14,824 bases of DNA from JBBRGG01 sp038240875 (GCA_038240875.1 JBBRGG010000069.1:1-14824), one strand, 5' to 3'. Shown: positions 7,521 through 14,811, counted from the stretch's first letter. Numbers and translations: made by a program. The notes: generated by a model from the letters alone, not told the origin.

Positions 7521-7692
7521 TTCGTGTCTCGAGGATTTTTTCGCGTGTAGATTGAGCCTCTGCCTTGATGTCCTGCATCGCCTTGCGAGCACGCGTACCA
7601 GCCGCAGCGTTACCGCCTATGGCTTTGCGCATGTCCTCTTCCAACGCCGGATCGTTGATGAGTTGCTTCAAACGGTTGAAGGATTCCATCAT
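7501..7692 (-). CDS. Histone H1-like Hc1 family DNA-binding protein
   Basis: 63 residues, highly charged and predicted all-helical. The segment GNAAAGTRARKAMQDIKAEAQ (approximately residues 27-47) matches the GNxAAGTRARKAxxxI pattern of the Hc1 family (histone H1-like; chlamydial HctA and many Bacteroidota and Planctomycetota homologues), thought to bind and compact DNA. It lacks the Lys/Ala-rich tail of chlamydial Hc1, as is usual for the short free-living forms. Two consecutive ATGs (7692 and 7689) follow a strong GGAGG at 7698-7702 by five and eight bases; the second spacing is better. Its end overlaps the FabZ-like start by 20 bases. The family call is from the remembered motif and should be confirmed by a profile search. 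Confidence 0.72.
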   Translation of the reverse strand: MMESFNRLKQLINDPALEEDMRKAIGGNAAAGTRARKAMQDIKAEAQSTREKILETRNAGKSE

Positions 7693-7697
7693 CGTTG

Positions 7698-7702
7698 CCT
7701 CC
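7698..7702 (-). promoter_or_regulatory. Strong ribosome binding site of the Hc1-like gene
   Basis: GGAGG on the minus strand, five bases before the ATG at 7692 and eight before the ATG at 7689. It is among the strongest Shine-Dalgarno sequences in the window and fixes the start of the small gene. Confidence 0.7.
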
Positions 7703-7726
7703 AGCGCGGGTGCGAAATAGGCGCGG

Positions 7727-7742
7727 CTGGGTATATACCCAG
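7727..7742. promoter_or_regulatory. Perfect 16-base palindrome upstream of the Hc1-like gene
   Basis: CTGGGTATATACCCAG is its own reverse complement and lies 34 bases before the Hc1-like ATG. On the minus strand its centre, TATATA (7732-7737), is 18 bases downstream of TTGCTG (7756-7761), a possible -10/-35 pair with four of six matches each. It could be an operator lying over the promoter, or a hairpin in the 5' leader. There is no U tract to make it a terminator. The promoter reading is an inference. Confidence 0.4.
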
Positions 7743-8050
7743 TCTACTTACATGCCAGCAACAAGCCGAGCAGGCAAGGCCCATGAGCCGGTATCTTCGC
7801 CGCCTCGCGGCTTAAAGGCAAGCCCCTGAGTATAACCGTTTTAGCCCTCAATAGCGTACAAATACCAAATATATAGCACATGGGCTTAGCATGTGAGCCA
7901 ACTTTCTAGTGTGCTTATTGTTTGATGTGCTCGCTGTTGAGTTGATTGAATGTGCCAGGCCATCGAGCCAAATTTTGACACCAGGGCGTAATTGTTCAAG
8001 TTGTTTACTGCGATGTACTTGTGCGTGCTTGGTCACCCTGCTGTGACAAC
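7743..8050. other. Intergenic region with no gene seen
   Basis: About 300 bases between the palindrome before the Hc1-like operon and the terminator of the sulfurtransferase gene. A short GC hairpin (GCCGC-CTC-GCGGC, about 7799-7811) is present. A 72-codon minus-strand frame (7848-8066) runs into the terminator hairpin, has no ribosome binding site and no family, and is taken as chance. Confidence 0.4.
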
Positions 8051-8076
8051 AAAAAACCCCGTGCATATGCAGGGGG
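8051..8076 (-). terminator. Intrinsic terminator after the sulfurtransferase gene
   Basis: Read on the minus strand, the hairpin is CCCCCTGC-ATAT-GCACGGGG, with one mismatch in the stem, followed at once by six T (plus-strand A at 8051-8056). It begins about 50 bases after the TAA at 8127-8129 and is correctly oriented to end the sulfurtransferase transcript. This is the clearest rho-independent terminator in the window. Confidence 0.75.
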
Positions 8077-8126
8077 CCAATTGAGTTGTGACGAAAGGTA
8101 GTCGTGGTACTAAATAGCAGTTGGGC

Positions 8127-9011
8127 TTAGACCGACTTCTCGATCGGCGCGCCGACAAGGTTGCCATATTCGGTCCAGCTACCGTCGTAGTTTCTCACGT
8201 TTTTGAAGCCCAGAATGTAGCGAAGGACGAACCAGGTGTGGCTGGATCGCTCGCCGATTCTGCAATAGGCGACGGTGTCGCCGTCTTTGGTGAGGCCTTT
8301 ACCTTCGACGTAGAGCTTGGCGAGTTCGTCGACGGACTTGAACGTGCCGTCTTGGTTGACGGCTTGTGCCCAGGGAACATTGACGGCTCCTGGAATGTGG
8401 CCAGCGCGCTGTGCAGTTTCGTTCATGCCTGGGGGGGCGATGATCTTGCCGGTGAACTCGTCGGGAGAGCGAACGTCAACAAGCTGGAATCGCGGGCCGT
8501 CGGCGGAACTTGAAGCCATGACGACGCGCGAAGTAGATGCCAGGATTTCGGTCACGCGTGCGCGAAGCGATTCGTCGGCGGGCTTCGCGCGATAGGTTGT
8601 TGGCGCGTGCTTTGGCAGTTCGGGAGTGAGAGGGAGGGTTTCGCTCGCGAGCCACTTGGCTCGGCCGCCATCGAGCAGTCGCACGTCGGCGTGGCCATAG
8701 ATCTTGAGAACCCAGAAGGCGTGCGCCGCAAACCAATTGGCGCTGTCGCCATAGAGAATGATGGTGTGGGCTTCGGAAACGCCGTGCGAGCCCAAGAGCG
8801 CTTCAAGGGCTTGCTTGCTCGGGATATCACGGCGAACAGGATCTTGCAGATCCTTGGCCCAGTCGAGGCCAATTGCGCCGGGAATGTGACCAGCGTTGTA
8901 CTGCTTGGGATCAACGTCGACCTCGATGATGCGAATCGTTGGATCGTTGGCGTGGGCCAAGAGCCAATCGGAAGAAACAAGAGCCTCGGGCTGAGCAATC
9001 GTGTTTGTCAT
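8127..9011 (-). CDS. sseA: Thiosulfate sulfurtransferase (two-domain rhodanese)
   Basis: 294 residues from ATG 9011. Two rhodanese domains: the first (about 1-140) has Asp89 in LYGDSANWF where a catalytic Cys would be, so it is inactive as usual. The second (about 165-290) carries the active loop C250-R-I-G-E-R-S. That CRxGxR loop is associated with thiosulfate sulfurtransferases rather than 3-mercaptopyruvate enzymes (CGSGVT). The C-terminal signature NYDGSWTEYGNLVGAPIE is nearly the same as in actinobacterial CysA/SseA-type enzymes. The enzyme moves sulfane sulfur from thiosulfate to cyanide or a thiol. AAGGA lies eight bases before ATG 9011, so this start is preferred over ATG 9029, which has none. 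An intrinsic terminator follows. A cysteine-synthase-family gene is upstream on the same strand. Confidence 0.93.
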   Translation of the reverse strand: MTNTIAQPEALVSSDWLLAHANDPTIRIIEVDVDPKQYNAGHIPGAIGLDWAKDLQDPVRRDIPSKQALEALLGSHGVSEAHTIILYGDSANWFAAHAFWVLKIYGHADVRLLDGGRAKWLASETLPLTPELPKHAPTTYRAKPADESLRARVTEILASTSRVVMASSSADGPRFQLVDVRSPDEFTGKIIAPPGMNETAQRAGHIPGAVNVPWAQAVNQDGTFKSVDELAKLYVEGKGLTKDGDTVAYCRIGERSSHTWFVLRYILGFKNVRNYDGSWTEYGNLVGAPIEKSV

Positions 9012-9049
9012 TGGAAGAGTCCTTTTCATAGTTGGTTATGAATGCAAAA

Positions 9050-9105
9050 TGGCAAAGTGGAAAACTGGCAAAGTGGAAAACTGGCAAACCGGCAAAGTGG
9101 AAAGC
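9050..9105. repeat. Short tandem repeat, 16-base unit
   Basis: Unit TGGCAAAGTGGAAAAC: two exact copies (9050-9065 and 9066-9081), a half copy TGGCAAAC (9082-9089), and a third with two changes (9090-9105). It lies in the 284-base gap between the sulfurtransferase and cysteine-synthase-like genes, about 40 bases upstream of the former. Two overlapping plus-strand frames cross it but are low-complexity Lys/Trp-rich products of the repeat and not credible genes. Nothing else was seen in this gap. Confidence 0.8.
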
Positions 9106-9295
9106 AGTACGGTGGTGTGGTGAACGAGCGGCAAAGTCAAAGAGCCGTGCACATGCGCATCAACACAAACCGTCTCGCGCCAGCGAGAATCGGCCTAGGA
9201 ATCGTGGCGAAAGCAGTGATGTTGAAGTCGGTGTTTGGTTCATTGAGTGCACGCGTGAAACCAGGATTTCAATAGTCAGTTCGCCTTAGGATGAT

Positions 9296-10342
9296 TTAGT
9301 TGTCTTCGTCGATGTCGCGCAATTCGGGCATGTGCTTGTTGAACGTCGAGACATACTTGAAGGCGTCATCGCAGAAGATCATCACGCCAAGCCCAACGCC
9401 ATCGCGAGCCGCCACCAATCGCGCGCCCTCAAAGATCAAGGCGGCACTAGGCCCCGCGCGCATGCCTTCGCGCCGAAGCAGCTGGGCCGCCGTGGGATAG
9501 GCTAATTCAAAGGGAATTTCGACGATTTCATCGATGAGCGCGGGGTCGTAGAGCTTGGTTGCGTCGAGTTCGGAAACGTTTCTCAGGCCGGGCACGTCAT
9601 GGCCTGCCGAGGGCTGCACGGCGACAACCTTGATCGCCGGGTTCTTTGATTTCAAGAACTTTGACAAGCCCGTGACCGTGCCACAGGTTCCAAGCGCGGT
9701 GAAAACATGCGTAACTTTGCCGGCGGTCTGCCGCCAGATCTCCGGGCCGGTGGTGCGTTCGTGGGCACGAACGTTGGCTTGGTTCTCGTACTGATTCGGG
9801 AACGCGTAGAAGTCGGCTTGCGCGCGTGAATACGTCCGAGCCAGGCCTATGGAGCCATCTTCGCTGCCAGGGAGCGGGCACATAGCGTCGGTAACAACTT
9901 CGACCTCTGCGCCAGCGAGGCGAAGCAGCGAGCGTTTTTCCATCGGCACTTTGCTGGGAATGATCGCGCGCATCGTGTAGCCAAGCACGCTCGCGAGACT
10001 GGCGAGAGAGAAGCCGGTGTTGCCGCTGGTGGGTTCGACGATGCCTCGGCCTGGTTTACTTGGGCCGATCTGGCCCTTGGCTTCGAGGTCGCGGAGCATT
10101 TCCACCGCGGCTCGATCTTTCACCGAGCCAAAGGGGTTCATCCATTCGAGCTTGGCGTAGAGCGTGCTGTTCTCGGGCACGAGGTGATTCAGCCGAACCA
10201 AAGGAGTAGGGTTTGCTTCGTCGGGGAGCATCGCAAAAATATCGTCGTAGACGCGCGTTGCTAGATTCCGCACGGGTTCGCGAGTGAGGGGCGAATTGGC
10301 TTGAGCGTTTTTCGATTCGTTGGTGGTTGAAACAATCGTCAT
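9296..10342 (-). CDS. Cysteine synthase / CBS-family PLP enzyme
   Basis: 348 residues. A fold-type II PLP enzyme that makes cysteine (or a related thioether) from an activated serine and a sulfur donor. PTPLVRL (45-51), NPFGSVKDRAA (69-79, with PLP-binding Lys75), the substrate loop TSGNTG (105-110) and the phosphate-binding GTCGT (218-222) are all present. The frame opens at GTG 10372, but ATG 10342 has GGAG exactly eight bases upstream and is preferred. No CBS or regulatory domain follows, which favours CysK/CysM over cystathionine beta-synthase. Whether it prefers O-acetylserine with sulfide, thiosulfate, or O-phosphoserine cannot be told. It precedes a thiosulfate sulfurtransferase on the same strand (284 bases from its stop to the next start), which suggests a shared role in sulfur assimilation. 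Confidence 0.9.
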   Translation of the reverse strand: MTIVSTTNESKNAQANSPLTREPVRNLATRVYDDIFAMLPDEANPTPLVRLNHLVPENSTLYAKLEWMNPFGSVKDRAAVEMLRDLEAKGQIGPSKPGRGIVEPTSGNTGFSLASLASVLGYTMRAIIPSKVPMEKRSLLRLAGAEVEVVTDAMCPLPGSEDGSIGLARTYSRAQADFYAFPNQYENQANVRAHERTTGPEIWRQTAGKVTHVFTALGTCGTVTGLSKFLKSKNPAIKVVAVQPSAGHDVPGLRNVSELDATKLYDPALIDEIVEIPFELAYPTAAQLLRREGMRAGPSAALIFEGARLVAARDGVGLGVMIFCDDAFKYVSTFNKHMPELRDIDEDN

Positions 10343-10867
10343 CGAGAGAACTCCAGGCAAGACGAAGGGCACATATGTGCCGATTTTCTGGATGCTTCAC
10401 GCATCAGTTGAACGGAAGTGATCAAAATATGGTTCATTTGCTCGTCTTGGATGCCGACTTGAGCCGTGCATTCTTGAGCCTTGCCCGAAAGTGCAAGGAA
10501 AAACGTTCTGGCGATGCATCGCGTTGTATGACTTGGGCTGCGCGGTTTTGTTGCAGGTGTGTAAGCTGATTAACAACAGCAACAGCAAGAACAACGGCAA
10601 CACGATTTACGACAGCATGCCCACATACAAATGCAACAACGCCTTATGCATCGCGAGCGAATGTGCAGTTCCGCCGAGCTTTGCAGAAGATAAATCGAGC
10701 AGGTTGTAAAGCGCGGGCTATGCATGAGTTCGTGCCGGCCTAAGTATACAAGAATGCAACGCGATACTGCTTTGTTGCATAAGTATATGCTGACGCCAAT
10801 ACAAAGGTTTGGATGCCGGCAAGAAGAGAAGGTAACGTCGCATTTCAAGAACATGTGCTATCGGGCG
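10343..10867. other. Intergenic region with CAA/CAG-rich low-complexity tract
   Basis: About 525 bases between two minus-strand genes. It should contain the promoter of the cysteine-synthase-like gene. A low-complexity tract rich in AAC/AGC triplets (about 10571-10605) gives poly-Asn on one strand and poly-Cys on the other in chance ORFs; neither has a domain or ribosome binding site. No RNA gene, terminator or clear promoter was recognised. Confidence 0.4.
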
Positions 10868-11743
10868 TCACGCCGACCGAAAAGTGCCGAGCCAAGCGCC
10901 GTCTTTGGTTACACGCATCGGAAGGATGCCGGTGTTTGGGATGTTGACGCCGTGCGAATATTCCGGCTGCTGGTTTGCGTCGGCGTGGAGCAACCGCGTT
11001 TGCGTGGTGTCGCGAAAGTGCTGCATCGCGTCTGTGTCGTTCAGCGTCGGCCAAAGGCACTCTTGCATGAGCATGAGCATCGTGCGATTGTGCGACACAA
11101 GCACAATGACGCGGTCTTTCAGGGGCGAGATTGGCGTGGTTGTAGTTTTGGAGAAGGTGGTTGTAGTGGTGCCGACGTTGGCCGCTAACGATTGCAATCG
11201 CGCGAGCGTATCTCGAACCCTTGCGCGAAACATCGAGAAGCTTTCCGCGTCATGGCCATCGCGATACGCTGGGTCGCACTTATCCCAATAAGGTCCGGCT
11301 AGCCTTCGCCGATCCTCGATGGTGCTCGCAGCACCAATCTTGGTGTAGGACAAAAACGTGAATTCATCGATGGGCCAAAAGTCTAGTTGGATCGCGCCAG
11401 CAGGTTGGAGTGCGCCAGCAGGTTGAAGCGCGTCAATAGGCAAGCTCAAGCAGCTAGGCCGCGCATCTGCGATGCGTTGAGCTGTCTTGGTGATGGTCAA
11501 CGTTGTTCGCGCCATCCTTGAGACGACCAAGGCGACGTCTGCCGAGTCGTCGCGGACGCGCGAACAAAGTCCATCGACAAAGCGTGACCGCGCGAGTGCG
11601 CGAGCTTGGTCTTCGCCTAGAGACGAAAGCCCGATGGACCACGGGTCGGTCGTCGCCTGCCCGGCGTTTGCGATGCTTTCGGCGTGCCTGACAAAGTATA
11701 TTTCAAGTTCGCTCGTGCTGTGCGTCCGTACGTCTGGTCTCAT
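10868..11743 (-). CDS. Histidine-phosphatase-superfamily protein (phosphoglycerate-mutase-like)
   Basis: 291 residues. The N-terminal RHAES motif with catalytic His20 (YFVRHAESIAN) and the second His218 (LVSHNRTMLML) define the superfamily, which forms a phospho-His intermediate; SRMART (75-80) supplies a typical active-site Arg. Members range from phosphoglycerate mutases to sugar and small-metabolite phosphatases, so the substrate is unknown. The middle holds an exact repeat of LQPAGA coded by an 18-base tandem duplication, and a Thr-rich stretch (192-203); both look like surface loops. The start is ATG 11743, because it overlaps the upstream stop as TGATG; TTG 11755 is less likely. Tight coupling to the MBL-fold gene implies linked roles, though that partner is exported and this protein has no signal peptide. 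Confidence 0.82.
   Translation of the reverse strand: MRPDVRTHSTSELEIYFVRHAESIANAGQATTDPWSIGLSSLGEDQARALARSRFVDGLCSRVRDDSADVALVVSRMARTTLTITKTAQRIADARPSCLSLPIDALQPAGALQPAGAIQLDFWPIDEFTFLSYTKIGAASTIEDRRRLAGPYWDKCDPAYRDGHDAESFSMFRARVRDTLARLQSLAANVGTTTTTFSKTTTTPISPLKDRVIVLVSHNRTMLMLMQECLWPTLNDTDAMQHFRDTTQTRLLHADANQQPEYSHGVNIPNTGILPMRVTKDGAWLGTFRSA
11394..11429 (-). repeat. In-frame 18-base tandem duplication inside the phosphatase gene
   Basis: Copies 11394-11411 and 11412-11429 (plus strand GCGCCAGCAGGTTGgAgT and GCGCCAGCAGGTTGaAgC) encode LQPAGA twice. The repeat keeps the frame, so it extends a loop instead of breaking the gene. Confidence 0.85.
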
Positions 11744-12918
11744 CAAAGACCCCAAGGCCTAGGCAGCCATTCATATCCGCCAGCAATGCGACGAATGTTG
11801 CCAAAGCCTGGGCTGGGCATGTGATAGCCGACGACGTTGAGGCGGTCCGCCGCGATGCGGTCGAAGATTTTGCGACGGGTCGCGACTGCTTGCGTCGGGT
11901 CGGCGTCGTAGATCGCGGAGTTTTCGGGCCGGGCAAACATTAGTAGGAAGTGGTGGGCGCAGTCGGCGAGGTTGAAGACCGCGTCGTCGCCGTCGGTGAT
12001 AAGCACCGACACGTGCCCGGGCGTATGCCCCTTGGCGTCGATGAACTCAAAGCCAGGTAGAACGTTATCGCCGGGCTGGATGAGTTCGAGCGAGTCTTTG
12101 AACGTTTCAAAGGTTGACTTGCTCAGGTTTGCGAAGAACTTTTTCGCATCGTCGGGCATACGCAGACCCGAAAGATCTGGGGTTGGGCTAGTCCAGAAGT
12201 CGTGTTCGGTACGCGAGACAATCAGCCGCGCGTTGGCATACCGCTTGGCTTTGTCGGGCGTGAGCAAGCCGCCAATGTGGTCGAGGTGTGCGTGCGTGAT
12301 CACGATGTGCGTGATGGCTTCGGGCGTGTACCCGGCGGCACGCAGGTTGGCTTCGACCTTGCCTGTCGCGGGCCCGGTGAGGTCGCCACAGCCGGTATCG
12401 ATCAAGACTTTGGTTGTACCTGTATCTATTAACAGCGTGTGGAAGTACATCGTCGAGCGATCAATGGGCAAGAAACGATCGCTGAGGAGCTTATCGACTT
12501 CCGCCTTATCGCTATCGGGGGCGAAAGTTGGTTGCGGGGAGCCGCTGCTGACCGCGACGCCATCGGAGAGCGCGACGCAATCAAACGAGCCGACCTTGAA
12601 GCGATAAAACCCTGCGGGTTCGGCAGGCTCAGTAGGCGAAGTGAGCAGGTCAGCTACGGGCTGGGTCATCGATCGAGCCGACGCGTCGCGAGGCATCGCA
12701 TAGCTTCCTATCGCCGCGGCACCAGCGACGAGCCCGACAGCACGAAGTGCGTCGCGGCGCGAGACTTGGCCTGCTGCATGAGATGGCTTCGCGGTGTGTG
12801 TTGGCTTCGCAGCTTGTGAAGTCTTCGCAGGGTTGCCCAACGCGTGGTTGCCCGCCGCATGTAGTTCGTTATACACGTTTGATATCTTCAAGTGATCATT
12901 GGCGTTCAGAGGTTGCAT
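11743..12918 (-). CDS. Tat-exported MBL-fold metallo-hydrolase
   Basis: 391 residues from ATG 12918, with AAGGAG six bases upstream (12925-12930); the frame is open to 12996 but the earlier start has no such site. A twin-arginine motif SRRDALRAVG (53-62) is followed by a hydrophobic Ala/Gly/Val stretch, so the protein is probably exported folded. The mature part is a metallo-beta-lactamase fold: LLIDTGTTKVLIDTGCGD, then the metal motif THAHLDHIGG with H209, H211, D213 and H214, then GHTPGHVSV and NLADCAHH for the remaining ligands. The overall pattern is closest to lactonase or organophosphate-hydrolase-type MBL proteins with Tat signals; the substrate is unknown. The region before RR is unusually long (about 53 residues, with AKPTHTAKPSHAAG repeats). 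It ends in TGATG with the phosphatase gene. Confidence 0.88.
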   Translation of the reverse strand: MQPLNANDHLKISNVYNELHAAGNHALGNPAKTSQAAKPTHTAKPSHAAGQVSRRDALRAVGLVAGAAAIGSYAMPRDASARSMTQPVADLLTSPTEPAEPAGFYRFKVGSFDCVALSDGVAVSSGSPQPTFAPDSDKAEVDKLLSDRFLPIDRSTMYFHTLLIDTGTTKVLIDTGCGDLTGPATGKVEANLRAAGYTPEAITHIVITHAHLDHIGGLLTPDKAKRYANARLIVSRTEHDFWTSPTPDLSGLRMPDDAKKFFANLSKSTFETFKDSLELIQPGDNVLPGFEFIDAKGHTPGHVSVLITDGDDAVFNLADCAHHFLLMFARPENSAIYDADPTQAVATRRKIFDRIAADRLNVVGYHMPSPGFGNIRRIAGGYEWLPRPWGL

Positions 12919-12924
12919 AGCGTG

Positions 12925-12930
12925 CTCCTT
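12925..12930 (-). promoter_or_regulatory. Ribosome binding site deciding the MBL-fold gene start
   Basis: AAGGAG on the minus strand, six bases before ATG 12918. It supports this start over the longer frame opening at 12996. Confidence 0.7.
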
Positions 12931-12996
12931 GGTATATGTGCTCGTGCCACAGGCATTTGCCCGGGCGCGTAGTTCATTGCTTGGAGAATAGCACAT

Positions 12997-13668
12997 GTTG
13001 CGTTAATCGCGCGTGGTGAGCAGGGGCTGGCTGTTGCATGTGCAAGAAGCATCTGCGTTTCCCTTTGGCGAACGTCGCGCTCATGCCGATTGTCCTCACA
13101 ACCCGACAGGCCCGATTTCAACCCACGATTTCATCGCATTGCCAGGTCAAAAGAGTTCGGTCATCTTTGGCAAACCTGCGGCGCGCCCATCGAAAAAGCC
13201 GATGTTGCTCGCGCCGTGGTCGCCGTGTCTACGGCTGTTGCTGTTGGGCTTACTTTCGCCGGATAAAAAACTGCTTGCCACCGCGCGTCATCAAGAGCTG
13301 AATTGTGCTCCACGTGTAGCCTGCCATACAGAGCGGCGAGTAAGCTCTCGTTGGTCGCGTCACTCTCGCTTGTTGCTCATCGTATCGGCTCAACATCATG
13401 CGCTCAATCCAAAGCACCAACACGCACTCGCCGCGTTACTTCGGCGTGACTCATTCTTCGCCTTTGCACGCTGTCGCTACTCTTCGCTACCTGTGGCACG
13501 CTTCCAGGAATTTTAATCGCGACTACAATTGCCTATCGCCGCCACCCCCGGCGAGACCTCATACTCATCGGCCAGGGGGGCTTGGCCAAACTCAACTGTC
13601 CGGTCGCGGCGGCACACGCATTTCCTCGCGCCAGCCCGCCACGACTTTGGATCCCCCGGAGCACATCC
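12997..13668. other. Divergent intergenic region, no gene supported
   Basis: About 670 bases between the left-going MBL gene and the right-going deoxyhypusine-synthase-like gene. Several plus-strand frames exist (for example 13013-13516 and 13398-13742), but their products are Arg/Ser/His-rich, without a domain, signal peptide or ribosome binding site. A short inverted repeat (GGCCA...TGGCC, about 13571-13588) lies about 80 bases before the deoxyhypusine-synthase-like start. No tRNA or structured RNA was recognised by eye. Confidence 0.45.
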
Positions 13669-14811
13669 ATGGCAAACGGCAAGTGGACCAAGCAAGAGCT
13701 TCTCTCTCGTCCTGTTCAACATATCGACATCACCAAATTTGACGCGCGACCTGTCATCAAGTCCTACCGCGAAATGGCGTACAGCTCACGCACGCTCGCG
13801 CACGCCGCCGACATCTACTCGATGATGCTCAAGGACAAAGAGTGCGCCGTGATCCTGACCCTCGCAGGCAGCCTCATCTCCGCTGGCCTTAAAAAAGCCA
13901 TCATTACGCTCCTCGACAATAACTGCATCGACGCCATCGTTTCGACCGGCGCCAACATCATCGATCAAGACTTCTTCGAAGGCCTTGGCTTCAAACATTA
14001 CATCGCCCCAGGCAGCCCCGAAGCCCCACCAGTCGACGACCCCACCCTTCGCGATCTCATGATCGACCGAATCTAAGACACCTACATCAACGAAGACGAG
14101 CTTCGCGCGTGCGACGATGCAACGTACAAGATCTTTAACGCCTTTGAGCCTGGCGCGTATTCCAGCCGTGAAATGATCGAAGTCATGGGCGCGTTTCTTA
14201 CCAAATACCACGCAAAGAACGAGTCGATCGTCAAGACGTGCTACGCCAAGCGCGTGCCGATCTTTGTGCCCGCCTTCAGCGACTGCTCCGCGGGCTTTGG
14301 CATCGTCCTTCAGCAGACCGAAGCCATCGAACAAGGCCGTGGCTTGGTCGCCTTTGACTCGGGTAAAGATTTCCGCGAACTCACCGACATCAAACTCGCA
14401 TGCAAAGACACGGGCCTGCTCATGCTCGGCGGCGGCGTCCCCAAAAACTTCGCACAGGACATCGTTGTCGCTGCGGAACTCCTCAGCGAACGCAAGGGTG
14501 GCCGCGCCCGAGGCGACGTGGGCATGCACAAGTACGCGATCCAAATGACCGTCGCCGACTTGCGCGATGGTGCGCTCTCAGGCTCGACCCTGCGTGAAGC
14601 ATGCTCGTGGGGCAAAGTCGATGTTGTCCATGAACAAATGGTCTTTGGTGAGCTCTCCGCCCTCTTCCCCATCCTCGCTTCTGATGCATACCACCGCGCC
14701 CAGTGGAAGGGCCGCAAGGGCTTCAAGTTCGCCGACCTCTTCGAGAAGGGCAATGGCTTGCCCGACTACATGGCCAAGCCCGCCGGGAAGAAGAAGGCCG
14801 GGGCGAAGTAA
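13669..14811 (+). pseudogene. Deoxyhypusine-synthase-family protein, interrupted by an in-frame TAA
   Basis: Numbered from ATG 13669 (GGAG seven bases upstream), codons 1-135 are followed by TAA at 14074-14076 and then by 244 codons in the same frame to a normal TAA at 14809. The N-terminal part has RPVIKSYREMAYSSRTLAHAADIY, LTLAGSLISAGLKKA (64-77) and VSTGANIIDQDF, matching the NAD-binding core. The rear part has VPIFVPAFSDCSAGFG, LGGGVPKNF and CSWGK, whose Lys316 matches the catalytic Lys of eukaryotic deoxyhypusine synthase. The stop falls in the conserved stretch 'DRI-x-DTYINEDELR', where a Tyr codon would fit. A 212-residue ORF starting at ATG 14173 covers only the rear. Most bacteria lack eIF5A, so the natural substrate of bacterial members is uncertain (homospermidine-synthase-like roles are possible). 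Confidence 0.85.

Noticed and set aside
7848..8066. 72-codon minus-strand ORF
   Set aside because: Starts inside the terminator hairpin of the sulfurtransferase gene and lacks a ribosome binding site.
9050..9105. CRISPR array
   Set aside because: Units are 16 bases in direct tandem with no spacers and no cas genes nearby.
9032..9289. Plus-strand Lys/Trp-rich ORFs across the 16-base repeat
   Set aside because: Repeat-driven composition in two overlapping frames and no ribosome binding site.
10570..10854. Minus-strand ORF ending in a run of cysteines
   Set aside because: The cysteine run comes from an AAC/AGC low-complexity tract on the other strand; no start signal and no family.
13013..13516. 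167-codon plus-strand ORF in the divergent gap
   Set aside because: Arg/Ser/His-rich composition, no ribosome binding site, no domain, and overlapping ORFs in other frames look equally random.
5038..14076. Genome-wide TAA codon reassignment
   Set aside because: At least six genes in the window end naturally at TAA, so TAA clearly still works as a stop.
13786..14544. 252-codon minus-strand ORF
   Set aside because: Antisense to the deoxyhypusine-synthase-like gene; its existence reflects codon bias of the real strand.
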